Positions 53,422-61,549 are shown, numbered from the stretch's first letter. The stretch is DNA of 64,000 nucleotides from Rhodospirillaceae bacterium (GCA_008012315.1 SSEL01000032.1:186001-250000), one strand, 5' to 3'. Numbers and translations are program-made. Notes: a model not told the origin generated them from the sequence alone.

Positions 53422-53970
53422 TCATCGCCATTTGCGGTCATATGTGGGGAGGTGATCACTTTGGCAGGAACCCTTCATAGAGTTCACCCACCCCGGGGCG
53501 CCCAAAACCCTAGGCGTTCTGCGGGGTTGCGGGGCGTTTGAAGGTGGCGCGGCGTCGGCGGGCGCTTTGGCAGGAAATGAGGCGTTTTGATCGACAGTGA
53601 TCAATTTCGGCGCGCGCTTTGGCAGTCGAGTGATCGGCTTCCGACCTGGCCCGATCACCAATTCATCCCCCAGGGTCGCCAGCACCTGGCGCACCACTGG
53701 GCTATCGGCGCAAGCGGCGTCGCATTCACGCGCATCGTTGGTGCCAGCTAGCGGATCATCCAGCTCAGCAGCGTCCCAGGCGCAGGCGTCATGGCACTGT
53801 AGCGTGTAGTTAATTTTGATGGTGACCTGGCTGCCATTGATGTCGCCGATGATGATGCCGGGGTCGGGCGGTTGACCGCGACCATGAGGCGTCCGCTTCT
53901 TTTTTCCCTTCTCAACTAAATCGCTGATCTTACGAAGTATTTCATTCTTTTCATTCGACACAACACGCAC
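53422..53970 (-). CDS. Hypothetical protein at the left end of prophage B
   Basis: 182 residues from 53,970 (MRVVSNEKNEILRKISDLVE). Residues 1-110 look like a real protein: a charged helix, then GIIIGDINGSQVTIKINYTLQCHDAC and a Cys/Asp-rich part. After about residue 130 the frame runs through the transposase-site repeats, crosses the phage terminus at 53,443 and stops in host DNA at 53,422. The true C-terminus is therefore host-dependent or unimportant. Unrecognised function. It is on the same strand as and downstream of the repressor. Confidence 0.5.
   Translation of the reverse strand: MRVVSNEKNEILRKISDLVEKGKKKRTPHGRGQPPDPGIIIGDINGSQVTIKINYTLQCHDACAWDAAELDDPLAGTNDARECDAACADSPVVRQVLATLGDELVIGPGRKPITRLPKRAPKLITVDQNASFPAKAPADAAPPSNAPQPRRTPRVLGAPGWVNSMKGSCQSDHLPTYDRKWR
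53443..53629 (+). repeat. Left end of prophage B with three transposase-type sites
   Basis: Terminus TGTGGGGAGG then TGATCACTTTGGCAGG, with further GCGCTTTGGCAGG copies at 53,562-53,574 and GCGCTTTGGCAG at 53,614-53,625. Three sites in the first 190 bp match Mu L1-L3. Compared with element A the outer 21 bp are identical but the inner half-site is GGCAGG instead of GAGACA. Confidence 0.82.
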
Positions 53971-54073
53971 TCTTTTGATCGTCGTCAGGCTTTTCTCAGA
54001 TGGCGATTTGAGAGCGTGACCGGTTAATTTTTAGACAACAAAATTTCCTATTCGGCATATTCAGATATGGTCA

Positions 54074-54523
54074 TTACGCGGCAGTTCGTACCAGCCGAAT
54101 GACATTTGCCATGTTCAAGCCCTGGCGGCCCTCGGCTCTTTCCAGCAACTGTAGCTCATAGACAGCGAAGACCAGCTCGATCAGGTCTCTACCGGTCAGT
54201 TCCTTGCCCAATCCGTCAAGCAATTCCTCGACGGCCAGCCAGCAATCAGTGAACAATTCCCTATCAAAATCAGCGTGTTGGATCTGCGTCTCTGAGGGAA
54301 CGCGGGGGCCTTTCCCCGTGGCAAGCCATTCGACACAAACGCCAGCGGCGTTCGCTATTGCCACAAGGCGAGGCCGCGATGGCTCCACCTCTCCGGCAAG
54401 ATAGTCCCCTATTGCTCGCCTAGAAATTCCAGTCTCTCTGGCAAGCCGAGCAGCATTCCCCACTTTCCCAGCACAATATTTCATTCTTTCTGCGAATGCG
54501 CTGACGTCAGAGTCTTCAGACAT
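54074..54523 (-). CDS. Phage repressor (XRE-type HTH)
   Basis: 149 residues. The N-terminal lambda-repressor-like HTH (GNAARLARETGISRRAIGDYLAGEVEPSRPRLVAIANAAGV, cut) is followed by a helical C-terminal part (ELTGRDLIELVFAVYELQLLERAEG) likely to mediate oligomerisation. It is divergent from ner across a region with repeated TCTGACG half-sites. It fits the role of Mu c, keeping the transposase operon silent, but belongs to a different DNA-binding family from Mu c itself. It is not similar to the Mu-type HTH protein of element A. Confidence 0.85.
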   Translation of the reverse strand: MSEDSDVSAFAERMKYCAGKVGNAARLARETGISRRAIGDYLAGEVEPSRPRLVAIANAAGVCVEWLATGKGPRVPSETQIQHADFDRELFTDCWLAVEELLDGLGKELTGRDLIELVFAVYELQLLERAEGRQGLNMANVIRLVRTAA

Positions 54524-54746
54524 AGCCCTGACGCTCCAATTTTGCAGAACTCTGACGCGTCAGAGTCTGAATAATCCAATTATTACAGAGATATAGCCAA
54601 ACAAGGCAACTTATTGCCCGTTTTATAACTCTGACGCGACTTTCATGCTTGAAAACCATGCAATATTTTGCCATGTTTACGTTACTAACCAATTTGAACA
54701 TCCCTTGAAAAACCGGCCCCGCCAGGCCGGTTTAAACGGAGATTAA
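54524..54746. promoter_or_regulatory. Repressor/ner operator region of prophage B
   Basis: 223 bp between the divergent repressor and ner genes. A perfect 18-bp palindrome ACTCTGACGCGTCAGAGT is at 54,549-54,566. Half-sites recur as ACTCTGACGCGAC (54,628-54,640), CCTGACGC just upstream of the repressor start, and CTGACGTCAGAGT (about 54,501-54,513) inside the repressor gene. This clustering is what overlapping early and repressor promoters of a Mu-like phage should look like. Confidence 0.75.
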
Positions 54747-55052
54747 ATGCCTCGGTCCGACTCCAAGATCTGGCACCCCGAAGATATCAAAGCCGCCGTC
54801 CGAAAGCGCGGCGCGACCCTCGTCTCAGTCGCCTTAGAAGCTGGCCTCCCTCGTCACTGCTGTATGCATGCCCTCCGCTTTCCCCATACCTGCGGCGAGG
54901 CGGCGATCGCCCAGTTCCTGGGCAAGGAGGTGACCGAGATTTGGCCGCATCGCTTCCACCCGGATGGGACCCGCCGGCACAAGATCCGCCGCCATTGGAA
55001 ATCTAGCGGTCCGGCCGATGCCCGTCATCGTGAAAATCAGGAGGCGGCGTGA
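54747..55052 (+). CDS. ner: Ner-like DNA-binding protein (Nlp/SfsB family)
   Basis: 101 residues from ATG 54747. The segment WHPEDIKAAVRKRGATLVSVALEAGLP and ALRFPHTCGEAAIAQFLGKEVTEIWPHRF is the typical Ner/Nlp HTH. Ner binds the early operator and turns down repressor and early transcription during the lytic cycle. The C-terminal tail of about 25 residues is longer than in Mu Ner (75 residues). It is the first gene of the early operon and overlaps the next start by 4 bp. Confidence 0.9.
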   Translation: MPRSDSKIWHPEDIKAAVRKRGATLVSVALEAGLPRHCCMHALRFPHTCGEAAIAQFLGKEVTEIWPHRFHPDGTRRHKIRRHWKSSGPADARHRENQEAA

Positions 55053-55279
55053 ACATGGGCCGACCTTCTTCCGGTATCCCCAGCCGGCGGGGTCAAGCCG
55101 GCGCTTCTCTCGAAGCCCCGCCGGTCGCTCAGTTTCCCCTAGCTGAGCGACCGGCGCCCCTCACCAAACAGCACGCCGTCGAGGCTGCCGTTGCCTCGGT
55201 CTTTTATGGCTCCGTTAAAGAGATTGCTCGCGCCGCCATCGCAGCGGCCGAGGCTTGGGATGCAGCTCATGTCGCGTAA
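55049..55279 (+). CDS. Small early phage protein, function unknown
   Basis: 76 residues from a GTG at 55,049 in the GTGA overlap with the ner stop. The first half is basic and Pro-rich (GRPSSGIPSRRGQAGASLEAP) and the second is an Ala-rich helix (EIARAAIAAAEAWDAAHVA). I do not recognise it. It is translationally coupled to both neighbours, which is why I accept it. Confidence 0.6.
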   Translation: MNMGRPSSGIPSRRGQAGASLEAPPVAQFPLAERPAPLTKQHAVEAAVASVFYGSVKEIARAAIAAAEAWDAAHVA

Positions 55280-55787
55280 GCCGGTCGACACCCGTCAACT
55301 GACGCTGGACGCCATGTTCATGGCACCAGCGCCCGCGCCGCGCCAGGACGCCGGTAGTCTGGATATCAGCCTCCGCGTCCGTGAAGAATTGGCCGATACC
55401 CTGGCGCGCACCAAGGAAGCCAGCGGCGGCGAGAGAGATCGATACGCGATCGCCGCCGAGATAAGCCGGCTTGCCGGCCGCGACTTCACCAAGAACATGC
55501 TGGACCGTTGCACGGCACCAAGCGCTGAGGATTGGCGATTTCCGCTGGAAGCACTGCCAGCTCTGATCCAAGCGACAGGCGATTATCACTTGCTCGATCT
55601 CGTTGCCGAGGCATGCGGTTGTAGGGTGCTGCGCCGAGAGGAAGCCTGGATTGCTGAATTCGGCTCCCTGCTCGCGGCACAAAAGGAACTGCGCGACCGC
55701 ATCGCCACCTACAAAAATGTGCTGCCCACTGGCATGGCTGATGCGCTGATCGCTCGTGCGCAATCCAGGCACGGTGGCAGCGAATGA
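55269..55787 (+). CDS. Early phage protein upstream of transposase, function unknown
   Basis: About 172 residues from ATG 55269 (MSRKPVDTRQL), overlapping the previous stop; ATG 55,260 is possible. The body LDISLRVREELADTLARTKEASGGERDRYAIAAEISRLAGRDFTKNMLDR (cut) and QATGDYHLLDLVAEACGCRVL is helical. From memory it resembles small conserved proteins that precede transposase in alphaproteobacterial Mu-like phages. No enzymatic motif is seen. Its stop overlaps the MuA start (ATGA). Confidence 0.7.
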   Translation: MSRKPVDTRQLTLDAMFMAPAPAPRQDAGSLDISLRVREELADTLARTKEASGGERDRYAIAAEISRLAGRDFTKNMLDRCTAPSAEDWRFPLEALPALIQATGDYHLLDLVAEACGCRVLRREEAWIAEFGSLLAAQKELRDRIATYKNVLPTGMADALIARAQSRHGGSE

Positions 55788-57898
55788 AAGCCTTCACGGC
55801 GGCGGAACTTGCAGCTTTGGCTTTGCCGGAAATGCCAACGACAGAAAGCGCTATGATCCGGCGTGCCAAGGCCGAGGAGTGGCAGGGCAGCAGGCGCACA
55901 GCTCGTGGCGGCGGCACCGAGTACCCTGCGCAGGCACTCATGAAGGTCCTTCCGCCGCCAGCCAAGGAAGCGTTGCTCGATCTCCTCACGGAGCGCCCGG
56001 CAACGGAGCAACTGCCCGCCGTCATCGAACAGCCATCGGTCCCGGTCGCCTCCCATCAGAATGTCCCAACCGAGCCGGCCTTGCTGGCCGATTGGCAGCG
56101 TAATTGCGCCGACGCCCGCGCGGCGATCCTGGCCGAGTTGGCGATCATCGCCGAGCTGATCGGTGTCGAGCGGGCGGTGCTGAAATTGATCAAGATGGCC
56201 GACAGCGGCCAGATGCGGCCAGAGCTGATGGCCCTGGTGCCGGTCGCCAATGCCCGCGCCGGCAAGGATGGAAGTCGCCATCTCTCATATCGGACGCTGT
56301 ATCGCTGGCGCACCGAGCTGGCGCGCGACGGCTGGAATGGCCTGGTGCCGCTTGATGCCGCACGGCCGAAGCCGGCGCCGGCCTGGGCGGCGGCCCTGCT
56401 GAAACTCTATCGGGTGCCGACGAAGCGGTCGCTGGCGGCGGTCCTGGAAGACCTGCCAAGTCATCTGCCGGCGGAAGTCGCTCCGCCCTCATACGATCAA
56501 GCACGTCGGTTCCTCAAGGAACTTTCGATCGTCGATCGGGAGCGCGGTCGCCATGGCCCGAATGGCCTCCTCAAATTCAAGGCGTTTAAACGCCGTTCAA
56601 CCGATGGCTTGGTCCCGCTGCAGGTGGTCACCGCCGATGGCCATACCCATAAGGCTGACGTTGCGCATCCGATCCACGGCAAACCCTTCCGGCCCGAGAT
56701 CTGCTCGCTGCTCGATGTTGCCACGCGGTATTGCTTCGGTTGGTCGGCCGGCCTGGCGGAAAGCGGCAAGGTGGTGATGGACGCCATCCGCCATGGCGTC
56801 TCACAACTCGGCCTGTTCGAGATCTTCTACACCGACAACGGGTCCGGCTTTATCAATGCGGCAATGACCGATGCGACGCTCGGCATGCTCGGTCGTCTCG
56901 GCGCAACGCCACAAAACTCCCTGCCTGGTCGTGCGCAGGCGCGCGGGAAAATCGAGCGGTTCCAGCATTTCTGGAAATCGTCGGCCCGCGAACTCATCAC
57001 CTATAACGGCCGCGACATGGATGGCGAAGCCCGGCGCAAGGTGACGAAGCGCGTTGCAGCCGACATTAGGGCTACCGGAACCTCGCGGCTTCTGATGTCC
57101 TGGCAGGACTTCCTGGCATGGTGCCAGGCCAAGGTTGATGAATACAACAACCGGCCGCATCGATCGCTTAAGAAGATCCGCGACGCCCTGACCGGCAAGC
57201 TGCGTCATATGTCACCGGCCGAAGCCCTGGCCGAGTTTCGCGCCAATGGTTGGGAACCGGAGCTGGTGCCGGCCGGCACCATGGACGATCTTTTCCGCCC
57301 CTATGAGCGACGCCGCACGCAACGTGGTGAAATCACCTTGCCATGGGGCCGTTATTTCCATGCCGCGCTTGTGCCCTTTGGCGGCGAGATGGTGCGCGTC
57401 GGCTATGAGATGCAGGACCCGCGCCGCGTGTGGGTCCGCACCGACACTGACGGCCGCCTGATCTGCATTGCGGAAAAGGACGCGAACGTCATTCCAGAAC
57501 AACCGGCGAGCGCGTTGGAGCATGCCGCGCAAAGGCGTGCGAAGGCCAAGCTGAAACTCGCCGAGCGTGACCGCGAGCTGGCCCTCGCCGAACTGGGTAC
57601 GGGCGCTATCGAGCATCGCCCCGAAACACCGATGACGATTGAGCTGGCCGCCCAACATGCCGAGCTAGAGGCGGAATTTGCGCGAGCCGGCACCATCATG
57701 ACCGCACCGATCAAGCCTCGGGACGAACAGGACGAGCGGCAGCGGTTCCGTCATGCCCTCACCATCAAGCAGGCCATTGAGCAAAACCAGCCCGTCACTG
57801 CCGAGGATCGTCAGTGGTTCGAGGGTTATGCGACGACGTCCGAATATCGGACGCATCTCGGTTTCTATGAGGATTTTGGGGACGCGATGTTCCTCTGA
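55784..57898 (+). CDS. Mu-like transposase A (DDE recombinase)
   Basis: 704 residues. The N-terminus has a Mu-type HTH (FTAAELAALALPEMPTTESAMIRRAKAEEW) that binds internal sites, a helical end-binding region, then an RNase-H-like catalytic core. The DDE triad can be assigned to Asp285 (VTADGHTHKADV), Asp351 (FYTDNGSGFINAAM) and Glu391 (ARGKIERFQHFW). A C-terminal Mu-type domain (LPWGRYFHAALVPFGGEMVRVGYEM) follows. It cuts and joins phage ends during integration and replicative transposition. It is coupled to the upstream gene by ATGA and to MuB 70 bp downstream. Confidence 0.95.
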   Translation: MKAFTAAELAALALPEMPTTESAMIRRAKAEEWQGSRRTARGGGTEYPAQALMKVLPPPAKEALLDLLTERPATEQLPAVIEQPSVPVASHQNVPTEPALLADWQRNCADARAAILAELAIIAELIGVERAVLKLIKMADSGQMRPELMALVPVANARAGKDGSRHLSYRTLYRWRTELARDGWNGLVPLDAARPKPAPAWAAALLKLYRVPTKRSLAAVLEDLPSHLPAEVAPPSYDQARRFLKELSIVDRERGRHGPNGLLKFKAFKRRSTDGLVPLQVVTADGHTHKADVAHPIHGKPFRPEICSLLDVATRYCFGWSAGLAESGKVVMDAIRHGVSQLGLFEIFYTDNGSGFINAAMTDATLGMLGRLGATPQNSLPGRAQARGKIERFQHFWKSSARELITYNGRDMDGEARRKVTKRVAADIRATGTSRLLMSWQDFLAWCQAKVDEYNNRPHRSLKKIRDALTGKLRHMSPAEALAEFRANGWEPELVPAGTMDDLFRPYERRRTQRGEITLPWGRYFHAALVPFGGEMVRVGYEMQDPRRVWVRTDTDGRLICIAEKDANVIPEQPASALEHAAQRRAKAKLKLAERDRELALAELGTGAIEHRPETPMTIELAAQHAELEAEFARAGTIMTAPIKPRDEQDERQRFRHALTIKQAIEQNQPVTAEDRQWFEGYATTSEYRTHLGFYEDFGDAMFL

Positions 57899-57968
57899 CG
57901 AAGTTGCGGCCCGCTGATTGCAGCAGCGGGCCGCCATCACTGAAGAGCAAAACGGCAAGGAGTACAAA

Positions 57969-58700
57969 ATGACACAGGCACCGAAACCCGTCAATTCCAT
58001 CGCACCGCTGCGGAACGTCAGCCTGCTATCCAGCCAGGTCGACCGCTTGGTGAACCGCATGGAGGGCGAGCCCGGCATGGGCTGCTTCTTCGGCGCCCCC
58101 GGGCTCGGCAAGAGCTTTGCAAAGGTGTACGCGGCCAACAAGTATCGCGCCTATCATGTCCAGGCCGACGACACCTGGACGCGCAAGGTCCTGTGCCAGG
58201 AGATCCTGGCGGCCATGGGCATCACGCCGGCCGGCACCATCCCCGAGATGGTGCGACAGATCGCCGAGCAGCTCACGCTGTCCCGGCGGCCACTGATTAT
58301 CGATGAAGCGGATTTCTTGGTGAAGAAAAGCCTGATCGAGGCCCTGCGCGCGATTTATGAGCGCAGTATGACGCCAATCATCCTCATCGGCGAAGAGCAT
58401 TTACCTCAGAACCTGCAGCGATGGGAACGGGTTTTCAGCCGCATCCTTGATTGGACCCACGCCGAGCCAGCATCCGAGGCCGATGCCCGGCATCTCGCCA
58501 ATGTCTATTGCCACGAGATCACCATTGCTGACGATCTCTTGAAGGTCTTACACGAAAAAGCCAAGGGCTCCGCGCGTCGCATCGTCATTGGCCTTAGCAG
58601 TATCCGCAAGCACGCCCTCACCACCGGCACTAAACAAATGGATCGCGCGAATTTCAACGGTGGCGAATTCTTCCCCGGCGATCTGCGGAGCTTCCGCTAA
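57969..58700 (+). CDS. MuB-like target-selection ATPase
   Basis: 243 residues from ATG 57969 behind AAGGAG (MTQAPKPVNSIAPLRNVS). AAA+ ATPase with Walker A GAPGLGKSFAKVY (about residue 42) and Walker B RPLIIDEADFLV, then an arginine-finger-like RVFSRI. MuB coats target DNA, directs MuA to it and gives target immunity. It is shorter than Mu B (312 residues) because it lacks the N-terminal HTH appendage. Its stop overlaps the next start (TAATG). Confidence 0.93.
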   Translation: MTQAPKPVNSIAPLRNVSLLSSQVDRLVNRMEGEPGMGCFFGAPGLGKSFAKVYAANKYRAYHVQADDTWTRKVLCQEILAAMGITPAGTIPEMVRQIAEQLTLSRRPLIIDEADFLVKKSLIEALRAIYERSMTPIILIGEEHLPQNLQRWERVFSRILDWTHAEPASEADARHLANVYCHEITIADDLLKVLHEKAKGSARRIVIGLSSIRKHALTTGTKQMDRANFNGGEFFPGDLRSFR

Positions 58701-59347
58701 TGGCCGGCCGGAAACCCGTTCACTTGACATCCTCGGCCGGCAAGGTCGGCGGTCGTCAGGCCATGTGGGAAGCGATGCGCAAGCGAAAGCGCTTTACTTT
58801 GAGCGAGCTTGCCAACGACATCAATGCCGCCCGGCCGGCTGTGCGAGACTATGTCGTATCCATGGTCAAAGCTGGCATCCTGGTGGTTGACGGTCAAACA
58901 CCGTCGCCGACCGGTGTCTACGGCGTTAAGCCGACCGATCGCAACATGTCGGATGTATTTAAGCTGGTCCATGATTGCGGCATCGAGGCGCCGCGCCTCC
59001 GCAAGGATGGATCGCCCTGCACGCAGGGTCTGCCCCGCGAGCAGATGTGGCGGACCATGATTATGAGCAGCACCTTTAACGCCTGGGACCTCGCCAACAC
59101 CGCCAGCACTGACACCGTCCTTGTGAGTTTCTCCGACGCTAAGGACTATCTGAAGCACCTGCAGCGCGCCGGCTATCTCGCTGTCGTCAAGCCAGGCAAG
59201 CCCGGTCACAAGCCCGGCACAGGTAGCCTCACGGTCTATCGTCTGATCAAGAAAACCGGTCCTCGGCCACCGATGGTGCAGCGGATGAAAACCGTCTTTG
59301 ATCCCAACCTCGGCGTCATCATGTGGCATGAAGAGGTGGACGAATGA
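58700..59347 (+). CDS. Early phage protein with winged-helix-like N-terminus
   Basis: 215 residues. AMRKRKRFTLSELANDINAARPAVRDYVVSMVKAGILV looks like a winged HTH, and a second region (DAKDYLKHLQRAGYLAVVKPGKPG) has a similar wing pattern. So it may bind DNA with two such domains. It is located directly after MuB in the early operon with a one-base overlap. The biological role is unknown; replication or transcription control is possible. Confidence 0.72.
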   Translation: MAGRKPVHLTSSAGKVGGRQAMWEAMRKRKRFTLSELANDINAARPAVRDYVVSMVKAGILVVDGQTPSPTGVYGVKPTDRNMSDVFKLVHDCGIEAPRLRKDGSPCTQGLPREQMWRTMIMSSTFNAWDLANTASTDTVLVSFSDAKDYLKHLQRAGYLAVVKPGKPGHKPGTGSLTVYRLIKKTGPRPPMVQRMKTVFDPNLGVIMWHEEVDE

Positions 59348-59709
59348 ACGCGACCGCCAAACTCACTTGCATCGAGAAGGCCCGCGCGGCCTGGGGCGAT
59401 GAACTGCCCGACTGGGTCGAGGCCTTGGCGCAAGCCTGCGATGCCGCCAGCCAGGCGCAGGTTGCCAACAGGATCGGCAAGTCAAAATCGACCGTCAGCC
59501 TGGTGCTCGCCAAGCAATATAACGCGGGCTTAAACGCCATCGAACAGACCGTGCGCGGCGTCCTGATGCTGGCCACCGTAGCGTGCCCGGTCGTTGGCGA
59601 CATCGCTCTCGACCAATGCCATCGCAATCAACGCGCCTCGGGCAACGGCCTGGAGCGCAGCCTGTTCGGGCCGAAATGCCCGACCTGTCAACATCGTAGA
59701 GGGGGCTGA
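59344..59709 (+). CDS. Small phage regulator with HTH and Cys pair
   Basis: 121 residues overlapping the previous gene by 4 bp. A Cro-type HTH is visible in QAQVANRIGKSKSTVSLVLAKQYNAG. The C-terminal end has CPTCQH, and another Cys and His upstream (ALDQCHRNQ) could complete a zinc site. Unnamed small transcription regulators of this kind occur in transposable phages. It is followed by a 2-bp gap. Confidence 0.7.
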   Translation: MNATAKLTCIEKARAAWGDELPDWVEALAQACDAASQAQVANRIGKSKSTVSLVLAKQYNAGLNAIEQTVRGVLMLATVACPVVGDIALDQCHRNQRASGNGLERSLFGPKCPTCQHRRGG

Positions 59710-59711
59710 CC

Positions 59712-59999
59712 ATGTTGGTTTCCAGGAAAATCGAAAGTGCTTTGTGCTGGCTTTTGAATGCCCATGCCGAGGCGACGAAAAAGGGCGAGGTCATCAGCTT
59801 TGATGACATGGGCCGGTTCAGCGATCAGATGATGGCTATCCGCCGCGAGACCATCAACATGGAACGCTGCCTGTTTCCGCAGCAGCTCCGGGAACAGCAA
59901 GCGCGGGAGGCCGCCGCGCTTGCCAATCTGGCCAGCAATGTCATTACCCCGCGCTTCGGCAGGCCGGCATCGGTTCCGCCGAAAGGCGGTGCCGCATGA
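59712..59999 (+). CDS. Small early phage protein
   Basis: 95 residues, mostly helical (IESALCWLLNAHAEATKKGEVISFDDMGRFSDQMM), Pro/Gly-rich tail. Not recognised. It is accepted because it is tightly packed in the early operon, with ATGA overlap to the next gene and no better frame. Confidence 0.62.
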   Translation: MLVSRKIESALCWLLNAHAEATKKGEVISFDDMGRFSDQMMAIRRETINMERCLFPQQLREQQAREAAALANLASNVITPRFGRPASVPPKGGAA

Positions 60000-60319
60000 G
60001 CGGGCGATACAAGGTCGGCGACGATCTCACGATAGAGGTCAATGGCGTGATGGTGCCGGCCAAAGTCGAGACCTATCGCCTGGCCGAGCGGCGGCAGATC
60101 CTGACGCTCAGCACCGAAGGTCACGGGCAACATACCATGGTCGTGGATCTGCCGGTCATCGGCGGCGCGGCCCTGGTAGCGGTGCCGCCTGCTGACATCG
60201 AGGCCGCGCGGACGGTGGCCTTGACGATCCTGGCGGGCGGCAATTCGCGTCTGCCGGTCGGGGTCGAAACCAACCTGATGGCCGCCGCCGTCGTCGCGTT
60301 GACAGGCGGTGCCACATGA
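59996..60319 (+). CDS. Small early phage protein
   Basis: 107 residues. The N-terminal half is a small beta-rich module (RYKVGDDLTIEVNGVMVPAKVETYRL) and the C-terminal half a hydrophobic Ala-rich stretch. No domain is recognised. It overlaps both neighbours by 4 bp. Confidence 0.6.
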   Translation: MSGRYKVGDDLTIEVNGVMVPAKVETYRLAERRQILTLSTEGHGQHTMVVDLPVIGGAALVAVPPADIEAARTVALTILAGGNSRLPVGVETNLMAAAVVALTGGAT

Positions 60320-60798
60320 GTAGCGATCTCAAGCCCGAGCTGACCGTCGCCTTCATCATCCATCATGTGGCGCGGTTTTATGGCCTCGATCCGCGCCTAA
60401 TCACTTCGCCGCGCCGGCATGAGCGATATGTGCGGCCGCGCCATTTAGCCATGTGGCTGGCCCGCGATCTGATGCCCGATTACTCGCTGCCACGGATCGG
60501 CCGTGCATTCGGGCATCGTGATCATTCGACCGTCCGTCACGGCATCGCCCGCATCGAGGCGATACTCGATCATGACTCCGTTTTTCACGCGATGGCGATC
60601 GGCATGAGGCGGGAAATCTCGGCATTGACCGTAGATCCATCTGCGGCAGAGCAACCAGCGGTGAACCAGGTCGAGGCATTGCTCGACGGGTTGTCGAAAG
60701 CCGTCAATGCAATCCGCCGCGCCAGCCCGGAAATCGCCGCGCGATGCTTTGGCGAGATCCGGCCGCGAGAGGAGACGGACCATGATGCGCCTGTTTAA
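60316..60798 (+). CDS. Phage protein with a DnaA domain IV-like DNA-binding region
   Basis: 160 residues. Residues 15-75 match the C-terminal domain of DnaA: VAFIIHHVARFYGLDPRLITSPRRHERYVRPRHLAMWLARDL then LPRIGRAFGHRDHSTVRHGIARIE (pieces of one region), including the basic loop and the GHRDHSTVRH recognition helix that reads DnaA boxes. The AAA+ domain is absent. It could bind host DnaA boxes to redirect or block initiation, or load phage replication factors. Its stop overlaps a 35-codon gene. Confidence 0.82.
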   Translation: MSSDLKPELTVAFIIHHVARFYGLDPRLITSPRRHERYVRPRHLAMWLARDLMPDYSLPRIGRAFGHRDHSTVRHGIARIEAILDHDSVFHAMAIGMRREISALTVDPSAAEQPAVNQVEALLDGLSKAVNAIRRASPEIAARCFGEIRPREETDHDAPV

Positions 60799-60889
60799 GC
60801 GGCTTTTCACCCGGCGCCGCACAAAGCCGATCCCGCATTTCGAGCGGCTCTTACTCACCCAAACCCTGACCCTCACCAAGAAAAGGTAA
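60782..60889 (+). CDS. 35-residue basic peptide
   Basis: ATG 60782 lies inside the end of the DnaA-like gene, behind GAGGAGAC. The product MMRLFKRLFTRRRTKPIPHF and a further 15 residues is strongly basic with amphipathic leading residues. It is too short to assign. Tight packing and a good ribosome site are the only support. Confidence 0.4.
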   Translation: MMRLFKRLFTRRRTKPIPHFERLLLTQTLTLTKKR

Positions 60890-60894
60890 CACCA

Positions 60895-61542
60895 ATGGAA
60901 AACAGCAATGACATCGCTGCCCCGACCACGGCCAACATCGTGCAAGCCGGCTATATGATGGACGCCAAGGGCCGGCTGGTCCCCGAACATCTCGTCAAGC
61001 CGATCGACAAGCAGGAAGATGAGCTTGTCCGCAGTCTCATCGGTCATGCCGAGACCGTATCGGCCACGCTAGGCCGCTTCAAGGGCCATTGTTTTGACGA
61101 TGTCGGCGCCCATCTCTCCATGGTCGCCGAAGAGTATGGCGTCAAGAAGGGCGGTGCCAAGGGCAACCTGACGCTAACCAGCTACGATGGTCGGCTTAAG
61201 GTCCAGCTCGCGATTGCCGATCAACTCAGCTTTGGTCCCGAACTCCAGGTCGCCAAAGCCCTGGTCGATGAATGCATCAGGAAATGGGCGGACGGCGCCA
61301 ACGATAAAATCCGCATGCTGGTCGAACATGCCTTTCAAACCGACAAGGAAGGCAAGGTCAATCGGGAAGCCATCTTCGCCTTGCGCCGCATCGATATCGA
61401 TGATGCGGAATGGAAAATGGCGATGCAGGCAATCGCCGATAGCATCCGCGTGATCGGATCGAAGAGCTATTTCCGGTTCTATCGCCGCCCGACTCAGGAC
61501 GCCCCATGGGAACTCATCTCTGTCGATCTTGCAGCAGCGTGA
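60895..61542 (+). CDS. DUF3164 family phage protein
   Basis: 215 residues with the family pattern GYMMDAKGRLVPEHLVKPIDKQEDELVRSLI (cut), LTLTSYDGRLKVQLAIADQLSF and IRVIGSKSYFRFYRR. DUF3164 proteins are common in Mu-like phages, and their function is not settled; an effect on DNA or recombination has been suspected. It lies in the middle of the early operon. Confidence 0.85.
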   Translation: MENSNDIAAPTTANIVQAGYMMDAKGRLVPEHLVKPIDKQEDELVRSLIGHAETVSATLGRFKGHCFDDVGAHLSMVAEEYGVKKGGAKGNLTLTSYDGRLKVQLAIADQLSFGPELQVAKALVDECIRKWADGANDKIRMLVEHAFQTDKEGKVNREAIFALRRIDIDDAEWKMAMQAIADSIRVIGSKSYFRFYRRPTQDAPWELISVDLAAA

Positions 61543-61549
61543 GGCGACG

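Noticed and set aside
47860..53442. Host segment as the cargo of a composite transposon
   Set aside because: The phage ends face inward relative to the segment (the phage lies outside each), and no transposase is encoded in it.
53571..53970. The left-end ORF as a second repressor
   Set aside because: No HTH is visible, and the divergent repressor at 54,074-54,523 with its operators already fills that role.
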